A stretch of DNA of 64,000 nt from Ascidiaceihabitans sp. (GCA_028248455.1 JAOKHV010000005.1:16738-80737); one strand, 5' to 3'. Counted from the stretch's first letter, positions 31,572 to 43,035 are shown. The notes: generated by a model not told the origin, from the letters alone. Translations and numbers: made by a program.

Positions 31572-33713
31572 ATGTTTAACGTAACAAAAAAATCCATGCA
31601 GTGGGGCGAAGAGACGCTTACATTGGAAACCGGCAAAGTCGCGCGTCAAGCCGACGGTTCTGTCATCGCCACATTGGGCGAGACATCCGTTATGGCCAAC
31701 GTCACTTATGCACGTAAGCAAAAGCCAGGTCAGGACTTCTTCCCTCTGACTGTGCACTACCAAGAGAAATACTATGCTGCTGGTAAAGTACCAGGCGGCT
31801 TCTTCAAGCGTGAGGCACGCCCCACCGAGAAAGAAACACTGACTGCTCGCTTGATCGACCGTCCAATTCGCCCACTGTTCGTCCCTGGCTTCAAAAACGA
31901 AGTTTTGGTGATGTGTACTGTTCTATCCCACGACTTGGTTAACGACCCAGACATGGTTGCGATGATCGCTGCCTCAGCTGCGTTGACTATCTCTGGCGCA
32001 CCATTCCGCGGCCCTATCGCTGCTTGTCGCGTTGGTTTTGAGGATGGCGAATACATCCTGAACCCAGAAGTTGACGACATGCAGGACCTTCGCCTGAAGC
32101 CTGAGCAACGTCTAGACCTTGTTGTTGCTGGTACTAAAGACGCGGTGATGATGGTTGAATCAGAAGCTTATGAGCTTTCAGAAGCTGAAATGCTGGGCGC
32201 TGTTAAGTTTGCACACGAATCCATCCAACCAGTGATCGACTTGATCGTTGAATTGGCTGAAGGCGCTGCAAAAGAGCCATTCGACTTCCAAGCACCTGAC
32301 TATTCAGACCTGTCTGCTGCTGTTGCTAAAGCTGGCGAAAAAGACATGCGCGCTGCATTCGCAATTGGTGACAAGCAAGAGCGTACATCCGCTGTTTCAG
32401 CAGCTCGCGCTGTGATCATGGATGCGTTGACTGAAGAGCAACAAGCCGATGCGAACCTTGGTTCTGCAATGAAGGGCCTAGAAGCTGGCATCCTTCGCGG
32501 TGACGTTGTTAAAACTGGTAAGCGTATCGACGGTCGTGCGACTGACGAGATTCGCGACATCGTTTGTGAAACTGGCATGTTGCCACGCACACACGGTTCA
32601 GCTTTGTTCACACGCGGTGAAACACAAGGTTTGGTCGTAACAACTTTGGGTACCGGAGACGACGAGCAGTTCATCGACGCACTGCACGGCAACTTTAAAT
32701 CCAACTTCTTGCTACACTATAACTTCCCTCCATATTCAGTTGGTGAAGTTGGTCGTGTGTCTGGTCCAGGTCGTCGTGAAATCGGTCACGGTAAATTGGC
32801 ATGGCGCGCTTTGCAGGCTGTTCTTCCTGCTGCAACTGATTTCCCATACACCGTTCGCGTTGTATCCGAGATCACAGAGTCCAACGGCTCGTCTTCAATG
32901 GCGTCTGTCTGCGGTGGCTCCTTGTCCATGATGGACGCGGGCGTTCCGTTGAAGTCTGCGGTTGCTGGTGTTGCAATGGGTCTGATCATGGAAGACAACG
33001 GCGAATACGCCATTCTGTCTGACATCTTGGGTGACGAAGATCACTTGGGCGATATGGACTTTAAAGTAGCTGGTACAGAAAACGGTATCACGTCTTTGCA
33101 AATGGACATCAAGATCGCCGGCATTACGCCAGAGATCATGGAAAAAGCACTCGAGCAGGCCCGTACTGGCCGTTTGCACATCCTTGGTGAAATGAACAAA
33201 TCACTTACTGGCGCGGCTGAATTCTCAGAGCACGCACCACGTATCGAAACCATGCAGATCCCAACGGACAAAATCCGTGAAGTGATCGGTTCCGGTGGTA
33301 AAGTGATCCGTGAAATCGTTGAAGTGTCTGGCGCAAAAGTCGACATCAACGACGAAGGTATCATCAAAATCGCATCTCCAAATGGCGAAGCGATTAAGAA
33401 AGCCTACGAAATGATCTGGTCAATCGTAGCTGAGCCAGAAGAAGGCATGGTTTACACCGGTACGGTCGTTAAGATCGTAGACTTTGGTGCATTCGTGAAC
33501 TTCTTTGGCAAGCGCGATGGCTTGGTACACGTTTCCCAAATTGAAAACCGCCGTTTGAACCACCCTTCTGACGTCCTTAAAGAGGGCCAAGAAGTTAAGG
33601 TTAAATTGTTGGGCTTTGACGACCGTGGCAAGGTACGCCTTTCCATGAAAGTTGTTGACCAAACAACTGGCGAAGAAATCGTTGAAGAAAAGAAAGAAGC
33701 AGCTGAGGAGTAA
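31572..33713 (+). CDS. pnp: Polyribonucleotide nucleotidyltransferase
   Basis: RNase PH duplicates, KH ([29 protein letters not shown]) and S1 domains. Confidence 0.98.
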   Translation: MFNVTKKSMQWGEETLTLETGKVARQADGSVIATLGETSVMANVTYARKQKPGQDFFPLTVHYQEKYYAAGKVPGGFFKREARPTEKETLTARLIDRPIRPLFVPGFKNEVLVMCTVLSHDLVNDPDMVAMIAASAALTISGAPFRGPIAACRVGFEDGEYILNPEVDDMQDLRLKPEQRLDLVVAGTKDAVMMVESEAYELSEAEMLGAVKFAHESIQPVIDLIVELAEGAAKEPFDFQAPDYSDLSAAVAKAGEKDMRAAFAIGDKQERTSAVSAARAVIMDALTEEQQADANLGSAMKGLEAGILRGDVVKTGKRIDGRATDEIRDIVCETGMLPRTHGSALFTRGETQGLVVTTLGTGDDEQFIDALHGNFKSNFLLHYNFPPYSVGEVGRVSGPGRREIGHGKLAWRALQAVLPAATDFPYTVRVVSEITESNGSSSMASVCGGSLSMMDAGVPLKSAVAGVAMGLIMEDNGEYAILSDILGDEDHLGDMDFKVAGTENGITSLQMDIKIAGITPEIMEKALEQARTGRLHILGEMNKSLTGAAEFSEHAPRIETMQIPTDKIREVIGSGGKVIREIVEVSGAKVDINDEGIIKIASPNGEAIKKAYEMIWSIVAEPEEGMVYTGTVVKIVDFGAFVNFFGKRDGLVHVSQIENRRLNHPSDVLKEGQEVKVKLLGFDDRGKVRLSMKVVDQTTGEEIVEEKKEAAEE

Positions 33714-33747
33714 ATCCGAAGCCAGTTTTCTAAGACGATAGAAATAG

Positions 33748-33778
33748 AAAAGCCCCAGTGGAACCACCGGGGCTTTTT
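33748..33778 (+). terminator. Terminator after pnp
   Basis: AAAAGCCCC...GGGGCTTTTT. Confidence 0.88.
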
Positions 33779-33843
33779 ACTTGTCTAACAATTACTATTG
33801 GATCTAAGTGCCAGAGCCCAGATGGGCCATGACATTTGTAGCC

Positions 33844-34494
33844 TTAGCTAGGTGCTTTTGTTTTGCGCAGGTATGGAAGGATCGCTTCGAACTCACCAAA
33901 TTTTGCCAGCGCATCTTCGTTGCTGACGGTTGGTGGAATGATCACATCTTCGCCTGGCACCCAGTTTGCTGGTGTTGCCACGCCTTTGGCAGACATTTGC
34001 AAACCGTCTAGTGCCCGCAGAACTTCGGCAAAGTTACGGCCCACAGTCATTGGGTAAGTCATGGACAGCTTCAGCTGTTTGTCTGGGCCGATGATAAATA
34101 CGGAACGTACTGTCGCGCTGTGCGCCGGTGTGCGTCCGTCTGGCATGTATGCCTCAGCAGGTAGCATGTCGAAGGCTTTGGAAACTTCTAGCCCTGTGTC
34201 TGCAATAATTGGGAAGCCCGCTTTGGCACCAGCAACTTTTTCAATGTCGGCTTTCCACTTTTTGTGGTCCTCGACGCCGTCGACTGAAACACCAATCACT
34301 TTGGTGTCGCGTGCAGCCCATTCATCAGCAAGCTGTGCAACCGCGCCAAATTCAGTTGTGCAGACAGGAGTGAAGTCCTTTGGGTGTGAGAACAAGATCG
34401 CCCAAGAATCATCAATCCAGTCGTGCAATTGGATCGTGCCGTGGTCTGTTTCCACAGTCATATTCGGGATCGTGTCGTTAATACGTAGGCTCAT
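33844..34494 (-). CDS. Peroxiredoxin (1-Cys/Prx6 family)
   Basis: HPKDFTPVCTTEFGAVAQLADEWAARDTKVIGVSVD. Confidence 0.92.
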   Translation of the reverse strand: MSLRINDTIPNMTVETDHGTIQLHDWIDDSWAILFSHPKDFTPVCTTEFGAVAQLADEWAARDTKVIGVSVDGVEDHKKWKADIEKVAGAKAGFPIIADTGLEVSKAFDMLPAEAYMPDGRTPAHSATVRSVFIIGPDKQLKLSMTYPMTVGRNFAEVLRALDGLQMSAKGVATPANWVPGEDVIIPPTVSNEDALAKFGEFEAILPYLRKTKAPS

Positions 34495-34650
34495 GGTGGT
34501 ACTCCTTATTTGGTCCAGAATCGGGGCCTATAATAGCCTGAAAAATGTATAGATACGCCCTCGTCCTTGATACTGATTTAATGTGGTGACACAGTGTTTT
34601 CAATTGGAGGCCCAAAGTTAGGGCCACTGCATGTTATCAGGAGAAATGCC

Positions 34651-36090
34651 ATGCTGGAGAAACGCGATTTTTTTATCAACGGTGAGTGGGTCAAAAGCCA
34701 AGGTGGCACGGACCATCACGTCATCGATCCATCCACAGAAGAACCAACAGCCGTTATCACGCTAGGTTCTGAGGCAGACACCAACGCCGCGGTTGCTGCG
34801 GCGAAGGCTGCGTTGCCAGCATGGATGACCATCCCAGTTGAGGAACGTATCGCTTATGTTTCCAAGCTGATCGAAGTTTACGAATCCCGCGCCGAGGATT
34901 TGGCCGTGGTGATGAGCGCCGAAATGGGTGCTCCTATTTCGATGTCTCGTTCCAGCCAAGTTGGTGCAGGGTCTTACCACCTCAAGAACTTTATTCGCGC
35001 CGCTAAAGGTTTTGAATTCAGCCGCCCGTTGGGATCACACGCGCCCAATGATCGGATCATCTATGAACCCGTCGGTGTTGCCGCGTTGATCACCCCGTGG
35101 AACTGGCCGATGAACCAAGTGACCCTAAAAGTTGGCGCGGCCGCCATAGCGGGTTGCACTATGGTGCTTAAGCCATCCGAGGAAAGCCCAATCAACGCGA
35201 TGGTCTTTGCCGAGATGATGGAAGAGGCCGGCTTCCCCAAAGGTGTGTTCAACATGCTAAACGGTGATGGTGTTGGCGTTGGCTCAAACCTATCCGGTCA
35301 CAAGGATGTGGATATGGTCAGCTTCACCGGTTCGACCCGTGCAGGCACGTTGATTTCTAAGAACGCCGCCGACACGCTGAAACGTGTGCATCTTGAGCTG
35401 GGTGGCAAGGGTGCCAACCTGATCTTTGACGATGCAGACGAAAAGGCCGTGAAGCGTGGCGTGATACATATGATGCAGAACACAGGTCAGTCCTGTAATG
35501 CACCAAGCCGTATGGTGGTCCAGAAGGGCATCTACGATCAAGTTGTGGCCGAAGCTGCCGCAATCGCTGACAAGATCACTGTAGGCCCTGCATCAGAGGA
35601 AGGTCGCCACATTGGTCCTGTCGTGAACGAGGTGCAGTGGAACAAAATCCAAGGGATGATCGAGGTTGGTATCGCTGAGGGTGCCAAACTGGTTTCTGGC
35701 GGTCCGGGGCGTCCTGAAGGGCTGAACCGTGGATTTTACGTGAAACCAACTGTCTTTGCGGACGTGAATAATCAGATGGCCATTGCGCAACAGGAAATCT
35801 TTGGCCCTGTGCTGGCGATCATCCCGTTTGAGACAGAGGAAGAAGCTGTCGAGATCGCCAACGACACGCCATACGGTTTGACCAACTACGTCCAAACCCA
35901 AGACATGGTGCGCGCCAATCGTCTAGCGACACAACTGCGGTCTGGCATGGTCGAAATGAACGGCACATCCCGCGCAGCAGGTTCCCCATTTGGCGGCATG
36001 AAGCAGTCCGGCAACGGACGTGAAGGTGGTGTTTGGGGGTTGGAAGACTTCCTAGAGGTGAAAGCCGTTTCTGGTTGGACGCCAGAATAA
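34651..36090 (+). CDS. Aldehyde dehydrogenase family protein
   Basis: FTGSTRAGTLISKNAADTLKRVHLELGGKGANLIFDDAD; NTGQSCNAPSRM. Confidence 0.93.
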   Translation: MLEKRDFFINGEWVKSQGGTDHHVIDPSTEEPTAVITLGSEADTNAAVAAAKAALPAWMTIPVEERIAYVSKLIEVYESRAEDLAVVMSAEMGAPISMSRSSQVGAGSYHLKNFIRAAKGFEFSRPLGSHAPNDRIIYEPVGVAALITPWNWPMNQVTLKVGAAAIAGCTMVLKPSEESPINAMVFAEMMEEAGFPKGVFNMLNGDGVGVGSNLSGHKDVDMVSFTGSTRAGTLISKNAADTLKRVHLELGGKGANLIFDDADEKAVKRGVIHMMQNTGQSCNAPSRMVVQKGIYDQVVAEAAAIADKITVGPASEEGRHIGPVVNEVQWNKIQGMIEVGIAEGAKLVSGGPGRPEGLNRGFYVKPTVFADVNNQMAIAQQEIFGPVLAIIPFETEEEAVEIANDTPYGLTNYVQTQDMVRANRLATQLRSGMVEMNGTSRAAGSPFGGMKQSGNGREGGVWGLEDFLEVKAVSGWTPE

Positions 36091-36150
36091 GATCTAAAAA
36101 TTTCTTATTCTGAGCAGAGAGCAATGGAATTTGGTTACCTTCAATCACCC

Positions 36151-36798
36151 CTAAAACGGTGCCTTCGCCCGTACCCGCAACGACTGCCCATTTTCAGGAT
36201 GCTTCACACGCAACTCTTCGGCGTGCAGCATCATGCGTGGGAACGCTTGGCTTTGTTCATGTCCATAAAACGGGTCGCCTAAAATCGGGTGGCCCAAAGC
36301 CAACATATGCAAACGTAATTGATGTGTTCGGCCCGTTTTCGGGATCAATCTGATCCGCGATGTCTCGCCCTGATCCTTAAGCAACCGCCAATCGGTGACA
36401 GACGGTTTGCCGGTTTCATGGCAGACCATTTGCAAGGGACGGTTTGGCCAATCGACGATCAATGGCAGATCGACAGTGCCTGCCTTTTCCTCGGGTACAC
36501 CCCAAACATGGGCCACATACATCTTCTTGGTATGACGTTCTTGGAACTGCATAGACAACCAGCGCTGTGCATGTGGGTTCAGCCCAAAGATCATCACGCC
36601 TGATGTGTCGCGATCCAAACGGTGCACCAACAAAGCATGTGGAAACACCTGCTGCACCCGCGTGATCAGGCAATCCGCCAAATGCTCGCCCCGTCCGGGG
36701 ACGGAGAGCAGGCCAGCGGGCTTATCGACGGCAATGACATCTGCATCGTCGTGCAAAATGACAAGCGGATCGTGCGGGGGGATATAGGGTGTTTGCAT
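36151..36798 (-). CDS. RluA-family pseudouridine synthase
   Basis: LLVHRLDRDTSGVMIFGL; TGRTHQLRLHMLALGHPILGDPFYG. Confidence 0.92.
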   Translation of the reverse strand: MQTPYIPPHDPLVILHDDADVIAVDKPAGLLSVPGRGEHLADCLITRVQQVFPHALLVHRLDRDTSGVMIFGLNPHAQRWLSMQFQERHTKKMYVAHVWGVPEEKAGTVDLPLIVDWPNRPLQMVCHETGKPSVTDWRLLKDQGETSRIRLIPKTGRTHQLRLHMLALGHPILGDPFYGHEQSQAFPRMMLHAEELRVKHPENGQSLRVRAKAPF

Positions 36799-36828
36799 GC
36801 CCTCAGTTCACAGATGTGCGTTTGGTTT

Positions 36829-37734
36829 TCAACCCTCTCGACGCATCTTGCGAAACATAGAGAGCGAATAGATCACCAATGCGGCCCAGATCATCGGAAA
36901 GGCGATCATACGGGCGCGCCCGAATTCCTCACCGAAGGCAAAAACAGCGACAAGGAAGATCAATGTTGGTGCGATGTATTGCATAATGGCGATGGTGGTC
37001 AACTGCAGCCCCTTTGCCCCGTTGGCATACAGCAATAGCGGCACAGCCGTAACGATACCGCAGCCCATCAACATCAAAGTGTCGCGCGTTGGGCTAAGTT
37101 CAAAATGGTTCTGCCCCTGCACGCCCAACCACGTGACGTAGATCAGTGCAGGTACCAGTAGGATCAACACCTCTAGCAAGAACCCTTGGTTTGGGCCAAT
37201 CGGTAGCTGCTTTTTGGCAAGGGCATACAACCCCCATGAGACGGTCAGCCCCAAAGACACCCAAGGCACTGACCCATTGGAAACCGCCAAAACGACAACA
37301 GCACCTGCGGCCAAAGCGATGGCGACAAGCTGTGCGCGGGTTAACGCTTCACGCAGGACAATCGCGCCAAGTGCAACACTAAACAGCGGGTTTATGTAAT
37401 ACCCAAGAGCCGCATCAAGGGTACGGTCGGCGGCGATCGCCCAGACATATATCCCCCAGTTGATAGAGATCAACGCAGCTGTGACGCAGGCCATTCCCAA
37501 CATCTTTGGATCCATGATGGCGATGCGCACATCCTTGGTCCGTCCCAAAAAAATTAGCAGGATGCCTGCTATGGGCACCGACCAAATCACACGGTGCGCA
37601 ACCACTTCGGCGGATGGCAGGTGCGACAACAGCTTGAGATAGATCGGTAGGAAACCCCACAAGAAGTACGCCGCAAAGGCAAAGGTAAAGCCAGATAGAG
37701 TGTCACCACTTGTAGGTGTAGATGGCTTTGACAT
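36829..37734 (-). CDS. rarD: RarD-like EamA-family transporter
   Basis: FAFAAYFLWGFLPIYLKLLSHLPSAEVVAHRVIWSVP. Confidence 0.88.
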   Translation of the reverse strand: MSKPSTPTSGDTLSGFTFAFAAYFLWGFLPIYLKLLSHLPSAEVVAHRVIWSVPIAGILLIFLGRTKDVRIAIMDPKMLGMACVTAALISINWGIYVWAIAADRTLDAALGYYINPLFSVALGAIVLREALTRAQLVAIALAAGAVVVLAVSNGSVPWVSLGLTVSWGLYALAKKQLPIGPNQGFLLEVLILLVPALIYVTWLGVQGQNHFELSPTRDTLMLMGCGIVTAVPLLLYANGAKGLQLTTIAIMQYIAPTLIFLVAVFAFGEEFGRARMIAFPMIWAALVIYSLSMFRKMRREG

Positions 37735-37940
37735 AAGGATGCTCCGTTCGCTGGGTTGGCTATGGGTAACAGCCCTACTCCTGCTGTCCATAACTATAAA
37801 TTACGGAGCAATTCTGTCGGCCAGGATGGGGTCGCGGAAACACGCCAAAACAAAAGGTGTGGATTCCCCCACTTGAGTAAACCCCATATAAAATTGACTA
37901 ATTATTAATATTTTTTGAACAATCACTTTGGATTCTTGAA

Positions 37941-38411
37941 GTGGCACTCTCAACCCCTGCATCGATTAACAGTTTTCCTAGCATCGTTTTAGATGCCTCT
38001 ATTACGGACACATTAAACGCTGAATGCGGGAAGCCTATCCAATTTGGTCTTGACAGTTACAAACCAGGCGCAAAGTCACACAAAGCCCAACCAGGTCCTT
38101 CTGTGTGGAATGGCGAAACCATCACAATTCCAGAAAATGGCGTATATATCTGTATCTTTTCAGAATCTTGCGAGACTGACTGCGAGATGAAAAGCGCTCA
38201 AATTCACCTAAACTTGCGCCAAGTGTCAGAGAGTTTGATTACAACCGGAAGCACTTCTATCGGTGAAGAAAACTGTGAAAAATCTATCTATCGTCGCGTA
38301 TCCAGATTTGAAAAGGGCGATGAGATTTGGTTGACAGCAACACGCGAAGACAGGCAAAATGTCCGCATCAAATCCGCTAAATGGATGTTTCATCACTCTT
38401 TTCCTTTGTGA
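37941..38411 (+). CDS. Hypothetical protein, possibly C1q/TNF-like jelly-roll
   Basis: Intact 156-aa ORF; WNGETITIPENGVYICIFSE...IHLNLRQVSE...YRRVSRFEKGDEIWLTATRE spacing resembles C1q-like domains. Confidence 0.6.
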   Translation: MALSTPASINSFPSIVLDASITDTLNAECGKPIQFGLDSYKPGAKSHKAQPGPSVWNGETITIPENGVYICIFSESCETDCEMKSAQIHLNLRQVSESLITTGSTSIGEENCEKSIYRRVSRFEKGDEIWLTATREDRQNVRIKSAKWMFHHSFPL

Positions 38412-38469
38412 TGCTCATCAGAATAATTCGGTGCGCAAACTGCCGTTAAAGCTGTTTACGCATCAAACC

Positions 38470-40917
38470 TTAGACCTTCACGCGCTCTGATTTGGGGTCA
38501 TAGAAGGGTTTTAGCTGTGCTTCAGCCTTGACCCGCGCGCCCATCACATCGATTTCAAATGATGAAGCCAGCAGCTCTGCCACGCTTTCGCCTTTGCATG
38601 GCACATAGCCCATACCGATGGCCGCACCCACGTGGTGTCCGTATCCGCCCGAAGACAAATAGCCAACGTTTTCGCCGTTCCGCAGGATCGGTTCGTTGTG
38701 GTATAGCAACGGCTCTGCGTCGGTCAGTTTGAACTGGACCAAACGTTGTTCCAGCCCGGTTTCGCGTTTTGCCAACACCGCGTCACGACCGATAAAGTTA
38801 GGCTTGTCGGTTTTAACAGCAAAGCCAAGGCCCGCTTCAAGAACGTGATCCTCTGACGTTATATCATGCCCGAAGTGACGGAAGCCTTTTTCCATCCGGC
38901 ATGTATCCATCATATGCATCCCACAAAGTTTCAGCCCCATATCTTGGCCTGCCTCATGCAGCGTTTCAAACATATGGCCCGCCATGTCGGACGGCATATA
39001 GATTTCCCAACCCAACTCGCCCACATAAGTCACACGGTGCACACGAGCGAGGCCCATGCCCAGCTCGATTTCTTGCGCTGTCCCAAATGGGTTTACCGCA
39101 TTGCTAAAGTCATTCGGCGATACAGATTGCAGCAACTTGCGCGCGTTTGGCCCCATGACAGCCAAGACGCCTTCGCCCGCGGTGACGTCCGTGATCACCA
39201 CGTTAAAGTCACCCTGATTTCGGCGTATCCATGTCTGATCTGCAAGGCGCGTCGCGGCAGGTGTCACGACAAGATAACAGTTCTCTTCGATCCGCGTGAC
39301 GGTCACATCCGCTTCGATCCCAGCCTTAGAATTCAAGAGCTGTGTGTAAACAATTTTGCCAACTGGCACATCGTAATCACCGCCACCGATGTAGTTCATA
39401 AAGGCCATTGCATCACGGCCTTCGACACGCAATTTCCCAAAAGACGTCATGTCATACATGCCAACGTTATTGCGCACTGCGTTGTGTTCGGCAGCGACGT
39501 TGTCAAAGAAGTTTTGGCGTTTCCATGAGTATTTGTATTCTGGTTTCTGACCTTCATTGGCGAACCAGTTGGCCCGTTCCCAACCTGCAATTTCGCCCAT
39601 GACAGCGCCCTGATTCAACAGATGCTGGTGGAACGGCGTGCGGCGCACACCTCGCGCTGTTGCCTTTTGGCGGAACGGGAAGTGATCGGCATAAAGCAAA
39701 CCAAGAGTCTCTTTTGAACGCGCCTCAAGATAGCGTTTATTGCCTTGGAACGGCTGCATACGACTAATGTCTACATCGCCCAAATCGAATGGTTTTTCAC
39801 CTGTATCCATCCACGCCGCCAGCGCCATACCTGCGCCACCAGCCGATTGAATACCAATTGAATTGAAGCCAGCCGCAACCCAGAAATTGTCCATCTCTGG
39901 CGCAAGGCCAAGGTGATAGGCATCATCAGGGGTAAAGGATTCAGGACCGTTAAAGAACGTGTGGACACCCGCCTCTGCCAACAGTGGCATCCGTTCGATG
40001 GCTTTTTCTAAGATCGGTTCAAAGTGATCGAAATCTTCTTGCAACTGGTCAAATTCAAAGTCGTCGGGAATACCGTCCAAAGCCCATGGTTTGGATTCTG
40101 GCTCAAACGCACCCAACAGGAACTTGCCTGCATCTTCTTTGTAATAGGCGTGCTCATCAGGGACGCGCAGCACTGGCAATTGCGTCAGACCCTCAATCGC
40201 CTCGGTCACGATATAAAAGTGTTCACAAGCTTGCAACGGGACATTCACGCCAGCCATGCGTCCAACTTCGTGCCCCCACATGCCGCCACAGTTCACAACC
40301 ATGTCCGCTTCGATGTGGCCTGAATTGCCGTCTTCATCCGTCCAATCAACGCCCGTGACGCGGCTGCCATCATTGGCCATGCCAGTCACTTTAACACGCT
40401 CCTTGATCAACCCACCACGCTGACGCGCGCCTTTGGCCAATGCCAATGCGATATTGGCGGGATCGCCCTGACCGTCGAGGGGCAAATAAACAGCGCCCAC
40501 AACACCCTCAAGATTAAGATGCGGGTACATTTCTTGGACGCGCTCGTTTGAGATTTCTTCAACCTCAACGCCAAAGGCGCGGGCCATGGCAGCTTGGCGA
40601 TAAATTTCTTCGCGACGTTCTTCGGTCAAGGCAACGGTAATGGACCCCACCCGTTTGAAACCAGTGGCCACGCCTGTTTCTTCTTCCAGACCGCCGTACA
40701 ATTCTTGGGAATATTTCGCCAGTTTGGTCATGTTCGCCGTTGCGCGCAATTGCGCAATCAGACCCGCGGCGTGCCACGTTGTACCAGATGTCAGTTGTTT
40801 GCGTTCCAAAAGAACCACATCTTCCCAACCCAATTTGGTCAGGTGATACGCAACGGAGCAGCCGATAACGCCGCCCCCGATAATGACAACGCGTGCTTTG
40901 TTTGGAAATGCAGACAT
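38470..40917 (-). CDS. FAD-dependent dimethylglycine/sarcosine dehydrogenase family (DAO + GcvT domains)
   Basis: VVIIGGGVIGCSVAYHLTKLGWEDVVLLERKQLTSGTTWHAAGL; GcvT C-terminus MGLKLCGMHMMDTCRMEKGFRHFGHDI. Confidence 0.9.
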   Translation of the reverse strand: MSAFPNKARVVIIGGGVIGCSVAYHLTKLGWEDVVLLERKQLTSGTTWHAAGLIAQLRATANMTKLAKYSQELYGGLEEETGVATGFKRVGSITVALTEERREEIYRQAAMARAFGVEVEEISNERVQEMYPHLNLEGVVGAVYLPLDGQGDPANIALALAKGARQRGGLIKERVKVTGMANDGSRVTGVDWTDEDGNSGHIEADMVVNCGGMWGHEVGRMAGVNVPLQACEHFYIVTEAIEGLTQLPVLRVPDEHAYYKEDAGKFLLGAFEPESKPWALDGIPDDFEFDQLQEDFDHFEPILEKAIERMPLLAEAGVHTFFNGPESFTPDDAYHLGLAPEMDNFWVAAGFNSIGIQSAGGAGMALAAWMDTGEKPFDLGDVDISRMQPFQGNKRYLEARSKETLGLLYADHFPFRQKATARGVRRTPFHQHLLNQGAVMGEIAGWERANWFANEGQKPEYKYSWKRQNFFDNVAAEHNAVRNNVGMYDMTSFGKLRVEGRDAMAFMNYIGGGDYDVPVGKIVYTQLLNSKAGIEADVTVTRIEENCYLVVTPAATRLADQTWIRRNQGDFNVVITDVTAGEGVLAVMGPNARKLLQSVSPNDFSNAVNPFGTAQEIELGMGLARVHRVTYVGELGWEIYMPSDMAGHMFETLHEAGQDMGLKLCGMHMMDTCRMEKGFRHFGHDITSEDHVLEAGLGFAVKTDKPNFIGRDAVLAKRETGLEQRLVQFKLTDAEPLLYHNEPILRNGENVGYLSSGGYGHHVGAAIGMGYVPCKGESVAELLASSFEIDVMGARVKAEAQLKPFYDPKSERVKV

Positions 40918-41012
40918 GGGCTCAAGCCTTATGAATCAAAGTTGATTTCACTTTGGCACTAAATGGCGCAAATTAGACCTTCAAAAACGTCACTACTGAC
41001 GCTTTCCAACCA

Positions 41013-42011
41013 TCAAACCCGTTGACCCGATACTTTCTTAGTCTTCCGGATTGCGGTGGGTGTGATCCCAAAAAAGCTGCGGTAGAGGCTGGAAAATCCG
41101 TTGGGGAATCCACAGGCCATGCCAACCTCACGCACTGATAGCGTAGTGTTCAGCAGCAGGTTATTTGCCCGGTTTAGGCGCAGTTCACGGTAGTATGTGT
41201 TGGGTGTGGTGTTCAGTTTGCTATGGAAGCGACGTTCTAATGAGCGCGATGAAATACCCACGCGTGTGACCAGTTCGGCAATCGGCATGGGGTCTTCCAT
41301 ATGGGACTGCATTAGCTCAATACACTGATCCAACTCCTTATCGCCTGTCATACTTAGGCGCTTACCGCCAAAGGGCTGAAGAGTTTTGAAGTCACGGATT
41401 TTTTCATGCAACAAGATATCTGCCACAGTCATAACACCCGCCGCAGACATGTGATTACCCACCAACCCCAGCGTCAAATCTACGGTCGCGCCCATTCCTG
41501 CACAGGTCACAACACGCCCATCGTCCACGGCCAAAGCATAGGTGCCCTCCCCGCCCGGATCACCGCGTTCCTGCAAGACTGCGCGATTTTCCCAATGGGT
41601 CGTATGATCCCCAGATCCGTTTGGGTGTTCAGATATGTATCGGCTGGCCGCCTCGGACAGCAAAATCACCTTGGCCTTGCGGTAGCTGTACGCCGAAATG
41701 GTTGTGCCCAAAGACAATTCCAGGTGATCAGAGTTTGTGTTGCCAATGACGAAAACATAGTCGGCCGTTGGGCGATCTGTCAGGGGTTCACTCAGCGTCC
41801 CCAAACCCGCACGACAAGACACATACCCGCCTTTGACCGAGCGATAGGTCCAATCAAATAATGTGGTTGGATTGATCCGGTTCGCCATGCGCAGCACTTC
41901 GACCACGCCTGACAATTCCACCAGAACAAACCCCTCTGCCAGAATGATATCTACCCTCCACGGCTCTCCCGATGCACGGGTGCCAAAATGTGAAGGATCG
42001 ATATCAATCAT
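41013..42011 (-). CDS. GlxA-family AraC-type transcriptional regulator
   Basis: DJ-1/PfpI-like N-terminus plus AraC HTH (LVTRVGISSRSLERRFHSKLNTTPNTYYRELRLNRANNLL). Confidence 0.9.
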   Translation of the reverse strand: MIDIDPSHFGTRASGEPWRVDIILAEGFVLVELSGVVEVLRMANRINPTTLFDWTYRSVKGGYVSCRAGLGTLSEPLTDRPTADYVFVIGNTNSDHLELSLGTTISAYSYRKAKVILLSEAASRYISEHPNGSGDHTTHWENRAVLQERGDPGGEGTYALAVDDGRVVTCAGMGATVDLTLGLVGNHMSAAGVMTVADILLHEKIRDFKTLQPFGGKRLSMTGDKELDQCIELMQSHMEDPMPIAELVTRVGISSRSLERRFHSKLNTTPNTYYRELRLNRANNLLLNTTLSVREVGMACGFPNGFSSLYRSFFGITPTAIRKTKKVSGQRV

Positions 42012-42014
42012 GAC

Positions 42015-42884
42015 TTAGGTCGTTTTCAAACGTCGGGACAGTTCTGCGATGTGCGCAGGTCCAACTTCGCAGCAACCGCCGATAATAGTCGCGCCGTTTG
42101 CAGCCCAACCATCAGCGAAATCCGCATAGGCGTTTGGACCAAGATCGCGACGTGCGCTGAGCATATCAACAGTTGAACCCACCTTGTTAAAGTCCGCAGC
42201 GATACCCGTGAAACCGTTCGCATAAGCACCGACAACGCGACCACTTTTGGCAAGGATTGGCACGGCTGTGTCGACCGCTTCGGGCTTAGAGCAGTTGATG
42301 AAAACAGCCGCAGGATCGAATTCTTCCAACAATGGCATAACATCAGAAACCAATTCGCCAGAACGCAAACGTGTGCCGTCGTCATCGCGTACGGACAAGG
42401 CAACCCAAACAGGATTGCCCGTCACACCAGCGCCCATCAGGCCGCCGCGTGCTTGATCCACAGAAGACATGGTTTCAAGTAAATGCACGTCGACATATTG
42501 CGCGTGAATTTGTGCCAGCTTGGCGTAGGCTTCAGCCGCCTGTTCTGCGGGTGGGGCTTTGTCGGGTTGATAAGAGAACCCTTGCGGACCCAAACCACCA
42601 GCAACCATGCCTGACCCGTGCGCCTCACGCGCATCAGACGCCAGTTGGCAGGCAAGACGCGCTAATTCTTCCAGGCGATCCAGCATGCCATGTGGCTCTA
42701 GGCGGTCGGGCAGAACAGAATAGCTGTTGGTAGTGGCGATATCAGCGCCAGCAGCGAAATATTCGTCGTGCACTTGGCGCACAACTTCGGGCGCATCAAG
42801 CAAGGCTTGGACCGACCAAAGCGACGTCGCTTTACCTGCGCGTGCCACAAGTTCTTGGCCCATTCCGCCATCTAAAATCATCAT
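42015..42884 (-). CDS. Homocysteine S-methyltransferase family (betaine-homocysteine methyltransferase-like)
   Basis: ILDGGMGQELVARAG; VFINCSKPEAVDTAVP; NGATIIGGCCEVGPAHIAEL Zn-binding motifs. Confidence 0.88.
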   Translation of the reverse strand: MMILDGGMGQELVARAGKATSLWSVQALLDAPEVVRQVHDEYFAAGADIATTNSYSVLPDRLEPHGMLDRLEELARLACQLASDAREAHGSGMVAGGLGPQGFSYQPDKAPPAEQAAEAYAKLAQIHAQYVDVHLLETMSSVDQARGGLMGAGVTGNPVWVALSVRDDDGTRLRSGELVSDVMPLLEEFDPAAVFINCSKPEAVDTAVPILAKSGRVVGAYANGFTGIAADFNKVGSTVDMLSARRDLGPNAYADFADGWAANGATIIGGCCEVGPAHIAELSRRLKTT

Positions 42885-43035
42885 CTGCCTTATCCCTTTT
42901 CACTGCGGGTTTTGATCACACTGAGAACGGCGTGATGGAAATCTTGCAAGAACACTTCTCCCCAAATGGCAAGATATGTGTTCACAGGCGTCCTGATTGA
43001 ATAATTTGTTTCCAAGGTCAATAAGGTAACGCCGT

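Noticed and set aside
38866-39528. 220-aa plus-strand ORF opposite the DMGDH-like gene
   Set aside because: Antisense shadow; His/Arg-rich reverse-frame composition.
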